Source of the DNA: JBCBRD01 sp039819785
Lineage (GTDB): Bacteria > Pseudomonadota > Alphaproteobacteria > Rhizobiales > Hyphomicrobiaceae
Reading direction: 5' to 3'
NCBI GenBank assembly: GCA_039819785.1
Contig: JBCBRH010000039.1
Coordinates: 1-35,578 of the forward strand
DNA length: 35,578 nucleotides
The translations under genes were made by a program, and so were the position numbers. The notes under the pieces were generated by a model that was given only the letters and a program-made list of their open reading frames with translations, ran no database searches and had not been told where the DNA came from. This document shows, one piece after another, positions 7,669 through 14,761 of this stretch (position 1 is the stretch's first letter; each line of letters begins with the position of its first letter).

Positions 7669-7956
7669 CTAATACTGAGCGTGCCGGGCGTTGACGCGCT
7701 TGCACTTCGCAGCTGGATATCCAAAGCCGTCATTGTCCCGCTTGATGTCGAGGCGGTAGCGGCACTCGTCCTTTGCCATCGCGCATGCTTCGCGGCGTGT
7801 CCAACCCTCACCGTATCCGCGGGTCTGCCCGAGTTTTGGGCCATGTCCAAACAACGCCTTGGCCTGTGCTGTACAAATCCATTGGGCTTGTGCCTGAGAA
7901 ACGGGGCCAAGAACGGCGAAAGCGGCAACAAGGGCAGTCAGGATCTTTTTGTTCAT
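7669..7956 (-). CDS. Small secreted cysteine-containing protein, unknown
   Basis: 95 residues with a clear signal peptide (KK then hydrophobic 5-20, cleavage after AQA-QW near residue 25). The mature part of about 70 residues holds four cysteines (ICTAQA, EACAMAKDEC, AAKCKRV) that could form two disulfides in the periplasm. It is basic at the C-terminus. I do not recognise the family with confidence; the Trp-Cys and EAC...C spacing is vaguely like DUF4189 proteins. GGAG lies 8 nt before ATG 7956. The transcript ends in the bidirectional terminator at 7577-7611. Confidence 0.7.
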   Translation of the reverse strand: MNKKILTALVAAFAVLGPVSQAQAQWICTAQAKALFGHGPKLGQTRGYGEGWTRREACAMAKDECRYRLDIKRDNDGFGYPAAKCKRVNARHAQY

Positions 7957-8058
7957 AGCGTCACTCCATTTGGCTTAAAAGACTTCTGCATTCATTGCTG
8001 TTGTGATGAAACTGAACCTAACCTATGAGCAGGACTGACGAAGTTCCCTTCGGAACAC

Positions 8059-8088
8059 AAAAAAACCACCTGCGAAAAGCAGATGGTT
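8059..8088 (-). terminator. Rho-independent terminator of the YRG-protein operon
   Basis: The stem AACCATCTGC / GCAGGTGGTT (read on the minus strand, one mismatch) with loop TTTTC is followed by a run of seven T. It lies 95 nt downstream of the second YRG gene and separates it from the secreted protein gene. Confidence 0.8.
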
Positions 8089-8182
8089 CTTTGAGGTGTT
8101 CGCTTTCGCGAATGTCGGCTCGTTTTAATCGAACCTGATTATCGTGACGTCTTGGAAAACGTGTTCAAGTCAGGAACCGTAT

Positions 8183-8380
8183 TCAACCAAGACGCGCCCC
8201 GCGATAAATCAATGCGGCAGTCTGCGAAGAAGCTCGGGTGCCACCCACCTTTTCTCCAGAATGCTTGACGCCGCGATAGGCCAAATCCGATTTCGCGCCA
8301 TGCGAGCCTGTTCCAGCCACATTGGCAGATGCAAGTTTGGTGACGTCATTGGCGAGGCCGCGATAAATCATTTTGCTCAT
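8183..8380 (-). CDS. Small YRG-repeat protein (DUF4278-like), copy 2 of operon
   Basis: 65 residues carrying three YRG motifs: KMIYRGLA at the N-terminus, DLAYRGVKHSG in the middle and ALIYRGARLG at the C-terminus, roughly 30 and 25 residues apart with polar linkers. Short proteins with repeated (L/I)xYRG motifs are known as the DUF4278 family, best known from cyanobacteria. AGGAG is well placed before ATG 8380. It is the second gene of a two-gene minus-strand operon with a same-length paralogue and ends before the terminator at 8059-8088. No enzymatic motif or membrane segment is present. It is likely a cytosolic binding protein, but its function is unknown. Confidence 0.72.
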   Translation of the reverse strand: MSKMIYRGLANDVTKLASANVAGTGSHGAKSDLAYRGVKHSGEKVGGTRASSQTAALIYRGARLG

Positions 8381-8406
8381 GAAAAAACTCCTGTCGTGTT
8401 CTATGA

Positions 8407-8435
8407 GGGCGTCTACCGCCTCAGCGGCGACGCCC
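8407..8435 (-). promoter_or_regulatory. Intercistronic hairpin between the YRG genes
   Basis: GGGCGTC (8407-8413) pairs with GACGCCC (8429-8435), and an inner CCGC/GCGG stem closes a CTCA loop. This stable structure starts 27 nt before the downstream start codon and has no T-tract, so it looks like an mRNA stability or translation element rather than a terminator. Confidence 0.5.
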
Positions 8436-8467
8436 GTCTGTCTCGTAGGAAATGCTGAAAGGGGTCG

Positions 8468-8665
8468 TTACGCTGTGCGGAAGCCGCGATAGATAAGCGC
8501 CGTTGGATTGACCCGTGTGCCAGTGTTTTCGGTTGGGCGAATGCCGTTGTGAGCAACTCCGCGATAGACCAACTGCGGGCGGCCACCGATGAACATGCCG
8601 TTCTGGTTTTCGCTGACGTTGCTTTGGCCATCATGCTGCTGGCCGCGGTAAATAAGTTTGGTCAT
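8468..8665 (-). CDS. Small YRG-repeat protein (DUF4278-like), copy 1 of operon
   Basis: 65 residues, exactly the length of its downstream paralogue, again with three YRG motifs: KLIYRGQQHDG, QLVYRGVAHNG and ALIYRGFRTA. The linkers differ (Asn/Gln/Gly-rich here, Ala/Ser/Lys-rich in the other), so the pair is an old duplication in which the motifs are conserved and the spacers drift. ATG 8665 was chosen because GGAGG sits 5 nt upstream. Longer in-frame extensions lack a ribosome site. It is the first gene after the divergent intergenic region shared with the RHH-PII gene, so the two transcription units may be co-regulated. Confidence 0.75.
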   Translation of the reverse strand: MTKLIYRGQQHDGQSNVSENQNGMFIGGRPQLVYRGVAHNGIRPTENTGTRVNPTALIYRGFRTA

Positions 8666-8729
8666 GGTAGCCTCCGTTTTGGGTTGGTTGTCATTTGGGA
8701 GCGCCGCGCTCCCGTCGTCTGATGAACAC

Positions 8730-8828
8730 AACTTACGCAAGGTGTGTAAGTTTGTCAACCCGCTTATGTTGCCCAGCTCCACATGCTGTGTTCCTTAATG
8801 ATTTGAGTGTGTTACACTTCACAAAGTG
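8730..8828. promoter_or_regulatory. Inverted-repeat cluster, candidate RHH-PII operator
   Basis: AACTTAC (8730-8736) and GTAAGTT (8746-8752) form a 7-bp inverted repeat with a 9-bp spacer. AGTGT (8806-8810), ACACT (8814-8818) and AAGTG (8824-8828) form a second group of short inverted half-sites. Both lie between the divergent YRG operon and the RHH-PII gene, where an autoregulating ribbon-helix-helix protein would bind. Operator role is inference. Confidence 0.4.
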
Positions 8829-8902
8829 GCCTTCGGCCCCCAAAACCGGGCCAGAACACGAGAAAAAAAGATTGGAGCGCGCCTCTGGCGCTGAAAGTGA
8901 GC

Positions 8903-9400
8903 ATGGAAAAGCTCGACCAACGCATACAACTCGTCGCGTCGTCCGAATTCTCCCAGACCATTGATGATTGGCGGCGCGGCCAATCTGATCTGCCGTCACG
9001 GTCAGAAGCAATCCGTCGCCTCGTCCAGCAGGGTCTGCGCTACGAACAGGAGTTTCCGATGCAGATGATTATTGCGGTCATCCGGCCCCACAAATACGAG
9101 GCACTGCGCGAAGAGCTGGTAAAAGTCGGGGTCGAGGGCATCACGGTTACCCAGGTCTCTGGCTTCGGTCGCCAGCGCGGGCAGACGGAGATTTACCGCG
9201 GCGCGGAGTATCAGACTCACGAAGTGCCCAAGCTTCGCCTGGATATCGTCGTGCCCACCGAACTCTTGAACAGGGTGCTGGAGACCATCCAGTCCATCGC
9301 GGGCACCGGCAAAACCGGGGATGGGAAGATCTTCGTGCATCCTTTGGGAGAGGTCATCCGCATCCGCACAGGCGAAAAAGGCGACATGGCAGTGAGCTGA
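8903..9400 (+). CDS. Ribbon-helix-helix DNA-binding domain fused to a complete PII signal protein
   Basis: 165 residues in one uninterrupted frame. Residues 1-46 form a CopG/Arc-type ribbon-helix-helix module: strand QRIQLVAS, helix EFSQTIDDWRRGQ, then LPSRSEAIRRLVQQGL. Residues 53-165 are a full 113-residue PII (GlnB/GlnK) protein. Counted from Met53 as 1, the T-loop Tyr51, the B-loop TGKTGDGK with Gly87 and Lys90, and the C-loop Arg101/Arg103 fall at E. coli GlnB positions; the T-loop FLPK is EVPK here. PII trimers bind ATP/ADP and 2-oxoglutarate, so the fusion could couple nitrogen/energy state directly to DNA binding. AGGAG precedes internal ATG 9059, so free PII may also be made. No amtB or glnA adjoins. 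The start could be GTG 8897. Confidence 0.85.
   Translation: MEKLDQRIQLVASSEFSQTIDDWRRGQSDLPSRSEAIRRLVQQGLRYEQEFPMQMIIAVIRPHKYEALREELVKVGVEGITVTQVSGFGRQRGQTEIYRGAEYQTHEVPKLRLDIVVPTELLNRVLETIQSIAGTGKTGDGKIFVHPLGEVIRIRTGEKGDMAVS
9048..9061 (+). promoter_or_regulatory. Internal ribosome-binding site and start of the PII domain
   Basis: AGGAG followed by TTTCCG and ATG (9059-9061) sits inside the RHH-PII gene at the exact residue where canonical PII proteins begin. Spacing is ideal for initiation. It may be a relic of the gene fusion or may still yield an RHH-less PII. Confidence 0.5.
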
Positions 9401-9683
9401 CAAGGCCTAGTCAGCCCGGTGTTTCACGGCTCGGCGACCAAACCCAATTGGGCGACGAACAGCGATCAAAAATCGCTGTGTTGGGGCATGTTTGACTTCC
9501 CAGACCATCGCCAATTTGATAACCAAAAGTCATCGAACTTGGCCGGACGACCAGGCTGCACCGCCCCTTTCCAAGCATTGGAGCGCACGTTTAGGCTTCC
9601 CCCAAACTTCGACAGCAGACGGGTTTTCGCATGTCGCGGGCGACCTGAATTTGCGCCTACCGGAACTTGAAGAGGAGGACACC

Positions 9684-9893
9684 ATGAACACAGGTGTCGT
9701 GAAATTCTACAACACCCAGAAGGGCTACGGCTTTATCCAACCAGACGACGGCGGCAATGACGTATTCGTCCACGCAACAGCTTTGGAACGTGCCGGCATG
9801 CAGCCGCTCGTCGAAGGCCAGAAGGTTCAATTCGATGTCGAAACGGACCGCCGCTCCGGCAAGCTGGCCGTTGGAAATATCCAGGCAGCGTAA
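9684..9893 (+). CDS. cspA: Cold-shock domain protein
   Basis: 69-residue CspA-type single cold-shock domain that binds single-stranded RNA/DNA and acts as an RNA chaperone. RNP1 is KGYGFIQ and RNP2 is DVFVHATAL, followed by the usual GQKVQFDVE strand. The start at 9684 has GAGGAGGA 7 nt upstream. The frame is open further upstream, but nothing there looks like a cold-shock domain. The 283 bp before it contain no gene and could hold the long 5' leader typical of csp mRNAs, though I see no dominant structure. It is followed by a hexamer repeat and a strong terminator. Confidence 0.93.
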   Translation: MNTGVVKFYNTQKGYGFIQPDDGGNDVFVHATALERAGMQPLVEGQKVQFDVETDRRSGKLAVGNIQAA

Positions 9894-9955
9894 GGCCGTT
9901 GACGACGGCTCCAGCCTGAAAAACCACAGCGCGAGACCAAGACAACGCATCGCCT

Positions 9956-9985
9956 GAGAATGAGAATGAGACTGAGACTGAGATA
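9956..9985 (+). repeat. Hexanucleotide tandem repeat in the csp 3' region
   Basis: Five 6-bp units: GAGAAT twice, GAGACT twice, then GAGATA. It lies between the csp stop and its terminator, so it would be transcribed as a 30-nt purine-rich stretch. Paired identical units suggest slippage. Confidence 0.85.
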
Positions 9986-10008
9986 GCGCATTGCGTCAGA
10001 CAACAGCC

Positions 10009-10048
10009 AAGCCGCCCCCTGACACCAAGCTCGCGGGCGGCTTTTTTT
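10009..10048 (+). terminator. Rho-independent terminator of the cold-shock gene
   Basis: AAGCCGCCC (10009-10017) and GGGCGGCTT (10035-10043) form a perfect 9-bp stem followed by a run of T to 10048. It lies just before the convergent bactofilin gene end. Confidence 0.88.
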
Positions 10049-10050
10049 GA

Positions 10051-10815
10051 TCATTTTGTCGGGTGTGCGTCTGGAATCGGGGGCCGCGGTCCACGTGCGA
10101 AGGTAGCCTGCTGTCCATTCAAACCATCATCTTGAGAACCTGCCGGGTGCGCACCGCGCATCGGATCGGCTGCCGCTGCTGACCTTATATGGTGTTCGGG
10201 AACGTCTGCCGCCCGGTGGTGGTAGCCTGCAGCATTTGAGTTTGGCGCGCCTGCATTGAGTTCAGGGCCCCGTTCCGGACCGTGAATCTCTCCCGAGATA
10301 TCGCCGCCATCTGCCACCGACAAGCGGCCATAAGTCAATTGACCTTTGATGCGGCCTGTCGCGTGAACATCCAACAGGCCCTCAATGTGAACGTTGCCTT
10401 CGACGGCACCCAACACCTCGGCATGTCCGGCGTGCAAGCCACCACTGACAGACCCGCCTTTGCTGATGATCACGTGATCAGCCACAAGTGTTCCATCAAG
10501 ATGGCCCTCAACCTGGACCTTGGAGCAGTTGCTGACTTCGCCAACCAATTTCGTTCCTGGGCCAATGAAGACGCGCCCTTCATCATCCGAAACTTCGATC
10601 ACCTCTAGGTCTTGAGGCACCTCGGGCCTGACGGGTTGTCCGCCGTGCTCCTCTTGCGGAGCGGTCGCAGCCAGCCGGCTCCTAAGGGATTGGTCTTCAA
10701 TATCCGGTGCCGAGACAACAACGGGCCGGTCATGTGCAGTCACGTGATGGTTTGAACCAACCGCACTAATGGACTTTTGAGCGGGCTGCGCTCGAGGCTT
10801 TCCAAATCCAAACAT
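10051..10815 (-). CDS. Bactofilin-family cytoskeletal protein
   Basis: 254 residues. The central third (about residues 85-185) is a bactofilin beta-helix (PF04519) with short repeating turns such as VFIGPGTKLVGEV, KVQVEGHLDGTLVADHVIISKGGSVSGGL, NVHIEGLLDV and GRIKGQLTYGRLSV. The N- and C-terminal thirds are disordered, the latter rich in His, Ala, Pro and Gly. Bactofilins polymerise without nucleotides on the inner membrane and localise cell-wall or stalk enzymes. No M23 peptidase partner, a common neighbour, is present. The ATG at 10815 (MFGFGK, a typical bactofilin start) is preferred to 10848. A weak AGGA precedes it. Confidence 0.85.
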   Translation of the reverse strand: MFGFGKPRAQPAQKSISAVGSNHHVTAHDRPVVVSAPDIEDQSLRSRLAATAPQEEHGGQPVRPEVPQDLEVIEVSDDEGRVFIGPGTKLVGEVSNCSKVQVEGHLDGTLVADHVIISKGGSVSGGLHAGHAEVLGAVEGNVHIEGLLDVHATGRIKGQLTYGRLSVADGGDISGEIHGPERGPELNAGAPNSNAAGYHHRAADVPEHHIRSAAAADPMRGAHPAGSQDDGLNGQQATFARGPRPPIPDAHPTK

Positions 10816-11315
10816 CAAAACAATCCTACAAACTCGACGCGTCAGCACTCAAGACGACGCGTGGCCAAAATGGAGGGCAGCCCCATCCCCCAAAACAACA
10901 AACACGTGCGTTTTGCCGGCAAACCAATTGGACCGAGCAAAGCTTCGGTGTCACATTCCCAGCAATGAATGCAACTGAACTAAGTACAGCTAATGTGAGA
11001 TAAGTGATGGTTTTTCAACAGGCTGTCAACATTTGAACGCCCATCTACGACGATCCTGACGTGTGGGTTTTATCCAAGGTTCGAGATCACGTGCCGCCCA
11101 TCACCACGCACACCAGCCTTGGCAGAGCGATGCCGCATCCTTAAAGCTTCAGTATAAGCGGCGCAGATCCAGCAGGTGGCGTCCGGTGAGCGGCCATGCG
11201 CAAAAGCTAACCACGACCACCATCAGCAGCAACCACAGGCCCCAGTCTGCAATCGCCAGTCGCCAATCGTGCGTCGCCAGACAACCAAAGACTTACAGGA
11301 AAAACCAGACAATCG
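10816..11315. other. Intergenic region between bactofilin and glycosyltransferase genes
   Basis: 500 bp between divergent genes. Reading frames here have no ribosome sites and no recognisable product. A TTGACA hexamer on the minus strand (11029-11024) lacks a convincing -10 at proper distance. GACGCGT occurs twice near 10838-10864. No gene, RNA or mobile element is recognised. Confidence 0.6.
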
Positions 11316-12053
11316 ATGCGGCAGCAAACAGTCATCTGTATGAAATGGGGCACGAGATACGGCCCGGAATTCGTCAATCGGCTGGCGTCGATGGTGGCCC
11401 GAAACACAACCCGGCCAACACGTTTCGTCTGCTTCACTGAGGATACAAGCAAGGTCAACGATGGCATTGAGGTCCATCCGCTTCCCAGCATCAATATCCC
11501 TGACCGTGTCGCCTGGACGCCCTGGCGCAAACTGTCCGTTTGGCAGCACCCCCTGGCAGACCTTCAAGGTGATGTGCTTTTCCTGGATCTCGATCTGGTG
11601 CTGACAGGGCCGCTGGATGACTTCTTTGACTATGAGCCCGGCGCTTATGTAGCCATCGACAACTGGACTCAACCCGGTCAAGGCGTCGGCAACACATCCG
11701 TGTTCCGCTTCCCCGCTGGCAAATATGCGCACATCTACGAGACCTTCGTCGCCGACCCGGAAGCGGTCCTGGGCAAATGGCGCATCGAACAGCAATACAT
11801 CTCCGATACCATCGACAAAATGATGTTCTGGCCACAGCCCTGGTGCGTGAGCTTCAAGCATTCCCTGCTCCCCAGATGGCCGCTCAATTTTTTCAAATCG
11901 CCAGACCTGTCGGCCGATGCACGGATCGTGGCATTCACCGGCAAGCCCGACGCGGACGACGCCCTGATCGGCGAATGGCCAGGCCGTTCGTTGCGGCAAA
12001 AACTCTATAAGCATGTCCGGCCAACCCCATGGATCGCGGACCACTGGCGATGA
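11316..12053 (+). CDS. GT8-like glycosyltransferase
   Basis: 245 residues resembling a glycosyltransferase group found next to polysaccharide genes. The opening VICMKWGTRYGPEFVNRLASMV with RFVCFTED is followed by WRKLSVW and the nucleotide-sugar/metal motif VLFLDLDLVLTGPLDDFF (DLDLV as DxD), then AYVAIDNW and a GEWPG-containing acceptor region. It should transfer a sugar from a nucleotide donor in the cytosol; donor and acceptor are unknown. No strong ribosome site precedes 11316, and Met9 (MKWG) is an alternative start. It overlaps the next gene by ATGA at 12050-12053, so the two form a translationally coupled pair. Confidence 0.78.
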   Translation: MRQQTVICMKWGTRYGPEFVNRLASMVARNTTRPTRFVCFTEDTSKVNDGIEVHPLPSINIPDRVAWTPWRKLSVWQHPLADLQGDVLFLDLDLVLTGPLDDFFDYEPGAYVAIDNWTQPGQGVGNTSVFRFPAGKYAHIYETFVADPEAVLGKWRIEQQYISDTIDKMMFWPQPWCVSFKHSLLPRWPLNFFKSPDLSADARIVAFTGKPDADDALIGEWPGRSLRQKLYKHVRPTPWIADHWR

Positions 12054-12883
12054 CAGCGACCACGCGCGGAAACCGTCTCGGCCTGGGCGTCCTGTCCTGG
12101 CATGGCTATGAGACACTCGAAGCATCGCTAAAAACCTACCCGGCCTCAGGCTTCCTCGATCTGTTCGACGAGCGTGTCATCTTCTTCCCCGAAATCACGG
12201 ATCAGGGCTGTGTACTGGCTGCCCGCTTCGGCTTTGAGGCCAAAGGCCAACCGCAAAACAAAGGCATCATGGACGGCTTTCGGGGGCTCGCAAACGCCAT
12301 GCAAAGCGACACCGTCGTGATGGTGGAGAACGACTGCCCGTTGATTGAAAGCTGCGAAGAAGCCGCCAAACAGATCGCCACGGCTCAGCACCTAATCGAA
12401 AATGGATCAGCCCAGGTCGTCCGTCTGCGCTCACGCCGCGATCCAGGTGAAGCCTTTGATACAGCCGACAAATACATGCGCCTTTACCCGCCCACGACTG
12501 CACATGGTATCGACCAGCTCAAGGCGGGTGTCTTGCGACGGCTCCGCCCAGGCAAAGCCAGGAAGCTCATCGGCACATCCGTTTATGTGGAGGCTGAGCC
12601 GGCGCAAAAATTTCCAGGAACGATCACCGACGCGGGCAGTGGCTTTTACCTCGCCCCCACCGACGCAATCACATGGACAAACCAATCCATCATGATCGAC
12701 CGCCGTTTTTTTCTCGATAACATCATTGCGCGCGCTGAAAACGTAACCGGTCGGCGCACCGTCAACGGCTTTAAGAATCTTGAGATTGAATTGAACGATC
12801 ACTGGTGGCGTTCACGCCCCTGGACCGTTGCCATTGCGCCCGGCCTCTTCACCCACCGCCGCCTCGGCACGCGTGGTTATTGA
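12050..12883 (+). CDS. Putative GT-A-type glycosyltransferase
   Basis: 277 residues. The N-terminus GLGVLSWHGYETLEASLKTY, then FDERVIFFPEI, LAARFGF, NKGIMDGFRGLANAM and VVMVENDCPLIE, has the layout of a GT2/GT-A nucleotide-binding fold with VENDCPL at the DxD position. Later TNQSIMIDRRFFLDNI and a basic C-terminus ending in FTHRRLGTRGY contribute the acceptor side. ATG 12050 is chosen over 12029 because it forms the ATGA overlap with the upstream glycosyltransferase stop. Both probably build one glycan. Family assignment is by pattern only, so the confidence concerns coding status more than exact function. Confidence 0.7.
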   Translation: MTATTRGNRLGLGVLSWHGYETLEASLKTYPASGFLDLFDERVIFFPEITDQGCVLAARFGFEAKGQPQNKGIMDGFRGLANAMQSDTVVMVENDCPLIESCEEAAKQIATAQHLIENGSAQVVRLRSRRDPGEAFDTADKYMRLYPPTTAHGIDQLKAGVLRRLRPGKARKLIGTSVYVEAEPAQKFPGTITDAGSGFYLAPTDAITWTNQSIMIDRRFFLDNIIARAENVTGRRTVNGFKNLEIELNDHWWRSRPWTVAIAPGLFTHRRLGTRGY

Positions 12884-12905
12884 TTAAGGGTGCGATTGCA
12901 GCTCG

Positions 12906-14507
12906 TCACCGCACCAGCGCGACCCACTGAAAGAACGCCAGCGCGGCCAGGCTGATCGCGCCGAGCCAGAGTGCTGCACGAGCGATCCACGCACCTTTGT
13001 TTTCTTCTGTTGCCAGCCGCTTGATGGTGGCGTTGTCGAGGCGGACGCCGTTCTTGGTCATCTCGTTTAACGACGACGCGGTTTCCTGCGCCTGGGTCAT
13101 CAGCGATGGAACGTGGAGAAGAACGCGTCCGATTTCTTCAGCGCCATCACCAGCTTCGCGCAACCGGCCAGCAACACTCAGGTTGTTGTCAATCCACTCC
13201 TTGGCAACGGGCTCAGCGGCCGTCCACATATTGAGATCTGGATTGAGTGACCGCGCAACGCCTTCGACGATCACCATGGATTTTTGCAGCATGATCAGTT
13301 CGGGCCGCGTCTCCATATCGAAGACTTCCGTGTAGGCAAACAATTGGCCAAGTAGGTCCGCCATGGAGATTTCCGACGCTGTCCGGCCATGGATCGGCTC
13401 GCCAATGGCCCGCATAGCCTGCGCAAAGGTCTCGATCGAATGGTGCGGCGGCACATAGCCGGCCTCGAAATGGATCGCCGCGGCCCGTCTGTAATCGCGG
13501 GTGATCAGACCATGAAGGATTTCTGCGAGGAACCGCTGCTCGCGCAGGCCCAGCCGCCCCATGATCCCAAAATCGACGGCGACAATATCGCCTTTTGGAT
13601 CAACGAAGAGGTTGCCCTGGTGCATGTCTGCGTGGAAAAACCCATCACGCATGGCGTGGCGCAAGAACGATCTGATAACCGTCAGCCCCAGTTCTTTAAG
13701 ATCGAACCCTGCCGCCTCCAGCGCGTCGAGGTCGGCCATCTTGATGCCGTCGATCCATTCAAGTGTCAGCACCCGCTTGGACGTCCGGACCCAGTCGACC
13801 GTTGGCACTCGAAAGCCTTCGTCATTGATGATGTTTTCGGACATCTCGGAAATGGCAGCGGCCTCGAGCCGCAGGTCCATCTCAAGCTCGGTCGTACGCC
13901 GCAACGTATCGACAACCGCAATTGGCCTCAGCCGTCGGGATGGTGGATGCCACTTTTCCACCTGCCGGGCCACGAAGTAATAGCTGTCAAGATCAGCCTT
14001 GAAACGTCGTTCGACGCCGGGCCGCAGAATTTTTACGGCCACATCGCGCGGTTGGCCATCGGTCATTGCCACCGCTTTATGAACTTGCGCAATGGAAGCA
14101 GCCGCAACCGGTGGACTGAATTCCGTGAACAACGCCTCACGCTTTTGACCCAACGAGTCTTCGATTGCCCGCCGGCTTTCTTTGTCTGAGAAAGGTGGGA
14201 GCTTGTCGCGCAGGAATGACAGTTCGCTCGCAAGCTTCGGACCGATCACATCGGCCCGCGTCGCCATGAACTGCCCCAGCTTGATGTACGATGGACCCAG
14301 CCGGGCGAGCGCGTCCGAGATGCGCTGATTGCGCGGCCGTCCAGCCCGCATTGGCCACGTGATCACGGTAATCGGCCATGCGGCCCACTGCGCCATCCGC
14401 AAAACGAGCGGAACTTTCATTGTGTTTGGCACAAATCTCACGCCGTGTTGGGCCATCACGAGGCCCGCGCGCGCAAGCCGGAAGATATTGGTCAGCGTGG
14501 ATGCCAT
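12906..14507 (-). CDS. ubiB: UbiB-family atypical kinase/ATPase for ubiquinone synthesis
   Basis: 533 residues of the ABC1/ADCK/UbiB family. Present are the KxGQ motif region (IKLGQFMATRADVIG), the Ala-rich nucleotide loop (PVAAASIAQVHKA) that replaces the kinase glycine loop, the VAVKILRPG lysine, the ELEMDLRLEA block, the catalytic HADMHQGNLFV and metal-binding VAVDFGIMG, and a C-terminal membrane anchor (AALWLGAISLAALAFF). UbiB supports aerobic coenzyme Q synthesis at the inner membrane, probably by ATP-driven lipid handling rather than protein phosphorylation. In many relatives it directly follows ubiE. Here an oppositely oriented GST gene separates them, so it needs its own promoter in 14508-14761. 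Confidence 0.94.
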   Translation of the reverse strand: MASTLTNIFRLARAGLVMAQHGVRFVPNTMKVPLVLRMAQWAAWPITVITWPMRAGRPRNQRISDALARLGPSYIKLGQFMATRADVIGPKLASELSFLRDKLPPFSDKESRRAIEDSLGQKREALFTEFSPPVAAASIAQVHKAVAMTDGQPRDVAVKILRPGVERRFKADLDSYYFVARQVEKWHPPSRRLRPIAVVDTLRRTTELEMDLRLEAAAISEMSENIINDEGFRVPTVDWVRTSKRVLTLEWIDGIKMADLDALEAAGFDLKELGLTVIRSFLRHAMRDGFFHADMHQGNLFVDPKGDIVAVDFGIMGRLGLREQRFLAEILHGLITRDYRRAAAIHFEAGYVPPHHSIETFAQAMRAIGEPIHGRTASEISMADLLGQLFAYTEVFDMETRPELIMLQKSMVIVEGVARSLNPDLNMWTAAEPVAKEWIDNNLSVAGRLREAGDGAEEIGRVLLHVPSLMTQAQETASSLNEMTKNGVRLDNATIKRLATEENKGAWIARAALWLGAISLAALAFFQWVALVR

Positions 14508-14761
14508 GGAGGAGACTTAAGATCCGGGAGGTAAGAGAACGGGCTGACGAAAACCGATCAAATGAGATGGACGATCGCAAACAACAAGCGACGAACCACT
14601 GTGCAGTCGCTTCAGTTGCGCGCACTTTGGCGTTTGGTGGCCCCGGGTCAAGAACCATGTGACGTTGATCAACTCAACACACGTGAGGTAACCACGGGTT
14701 GACACGCGCGCCTGAGCAACGGCGACTGGCTTCAAATCCAAAAAACATGAAGGGATGAGAC

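Noticed and set aside
11223..12125. Long minus-strand frame (300 codons) opposite the glycosyltransferase gene
   Set aside because: It is antisense to a protein with clear family motifs. Its own translation has no recognisable domain and it runs across both the gene and non-coding DNA.
13389..14189. 266-codon plus-strand frame opposite ubiB
   Set aside because: Antisense shadow of a well-conserved gene.
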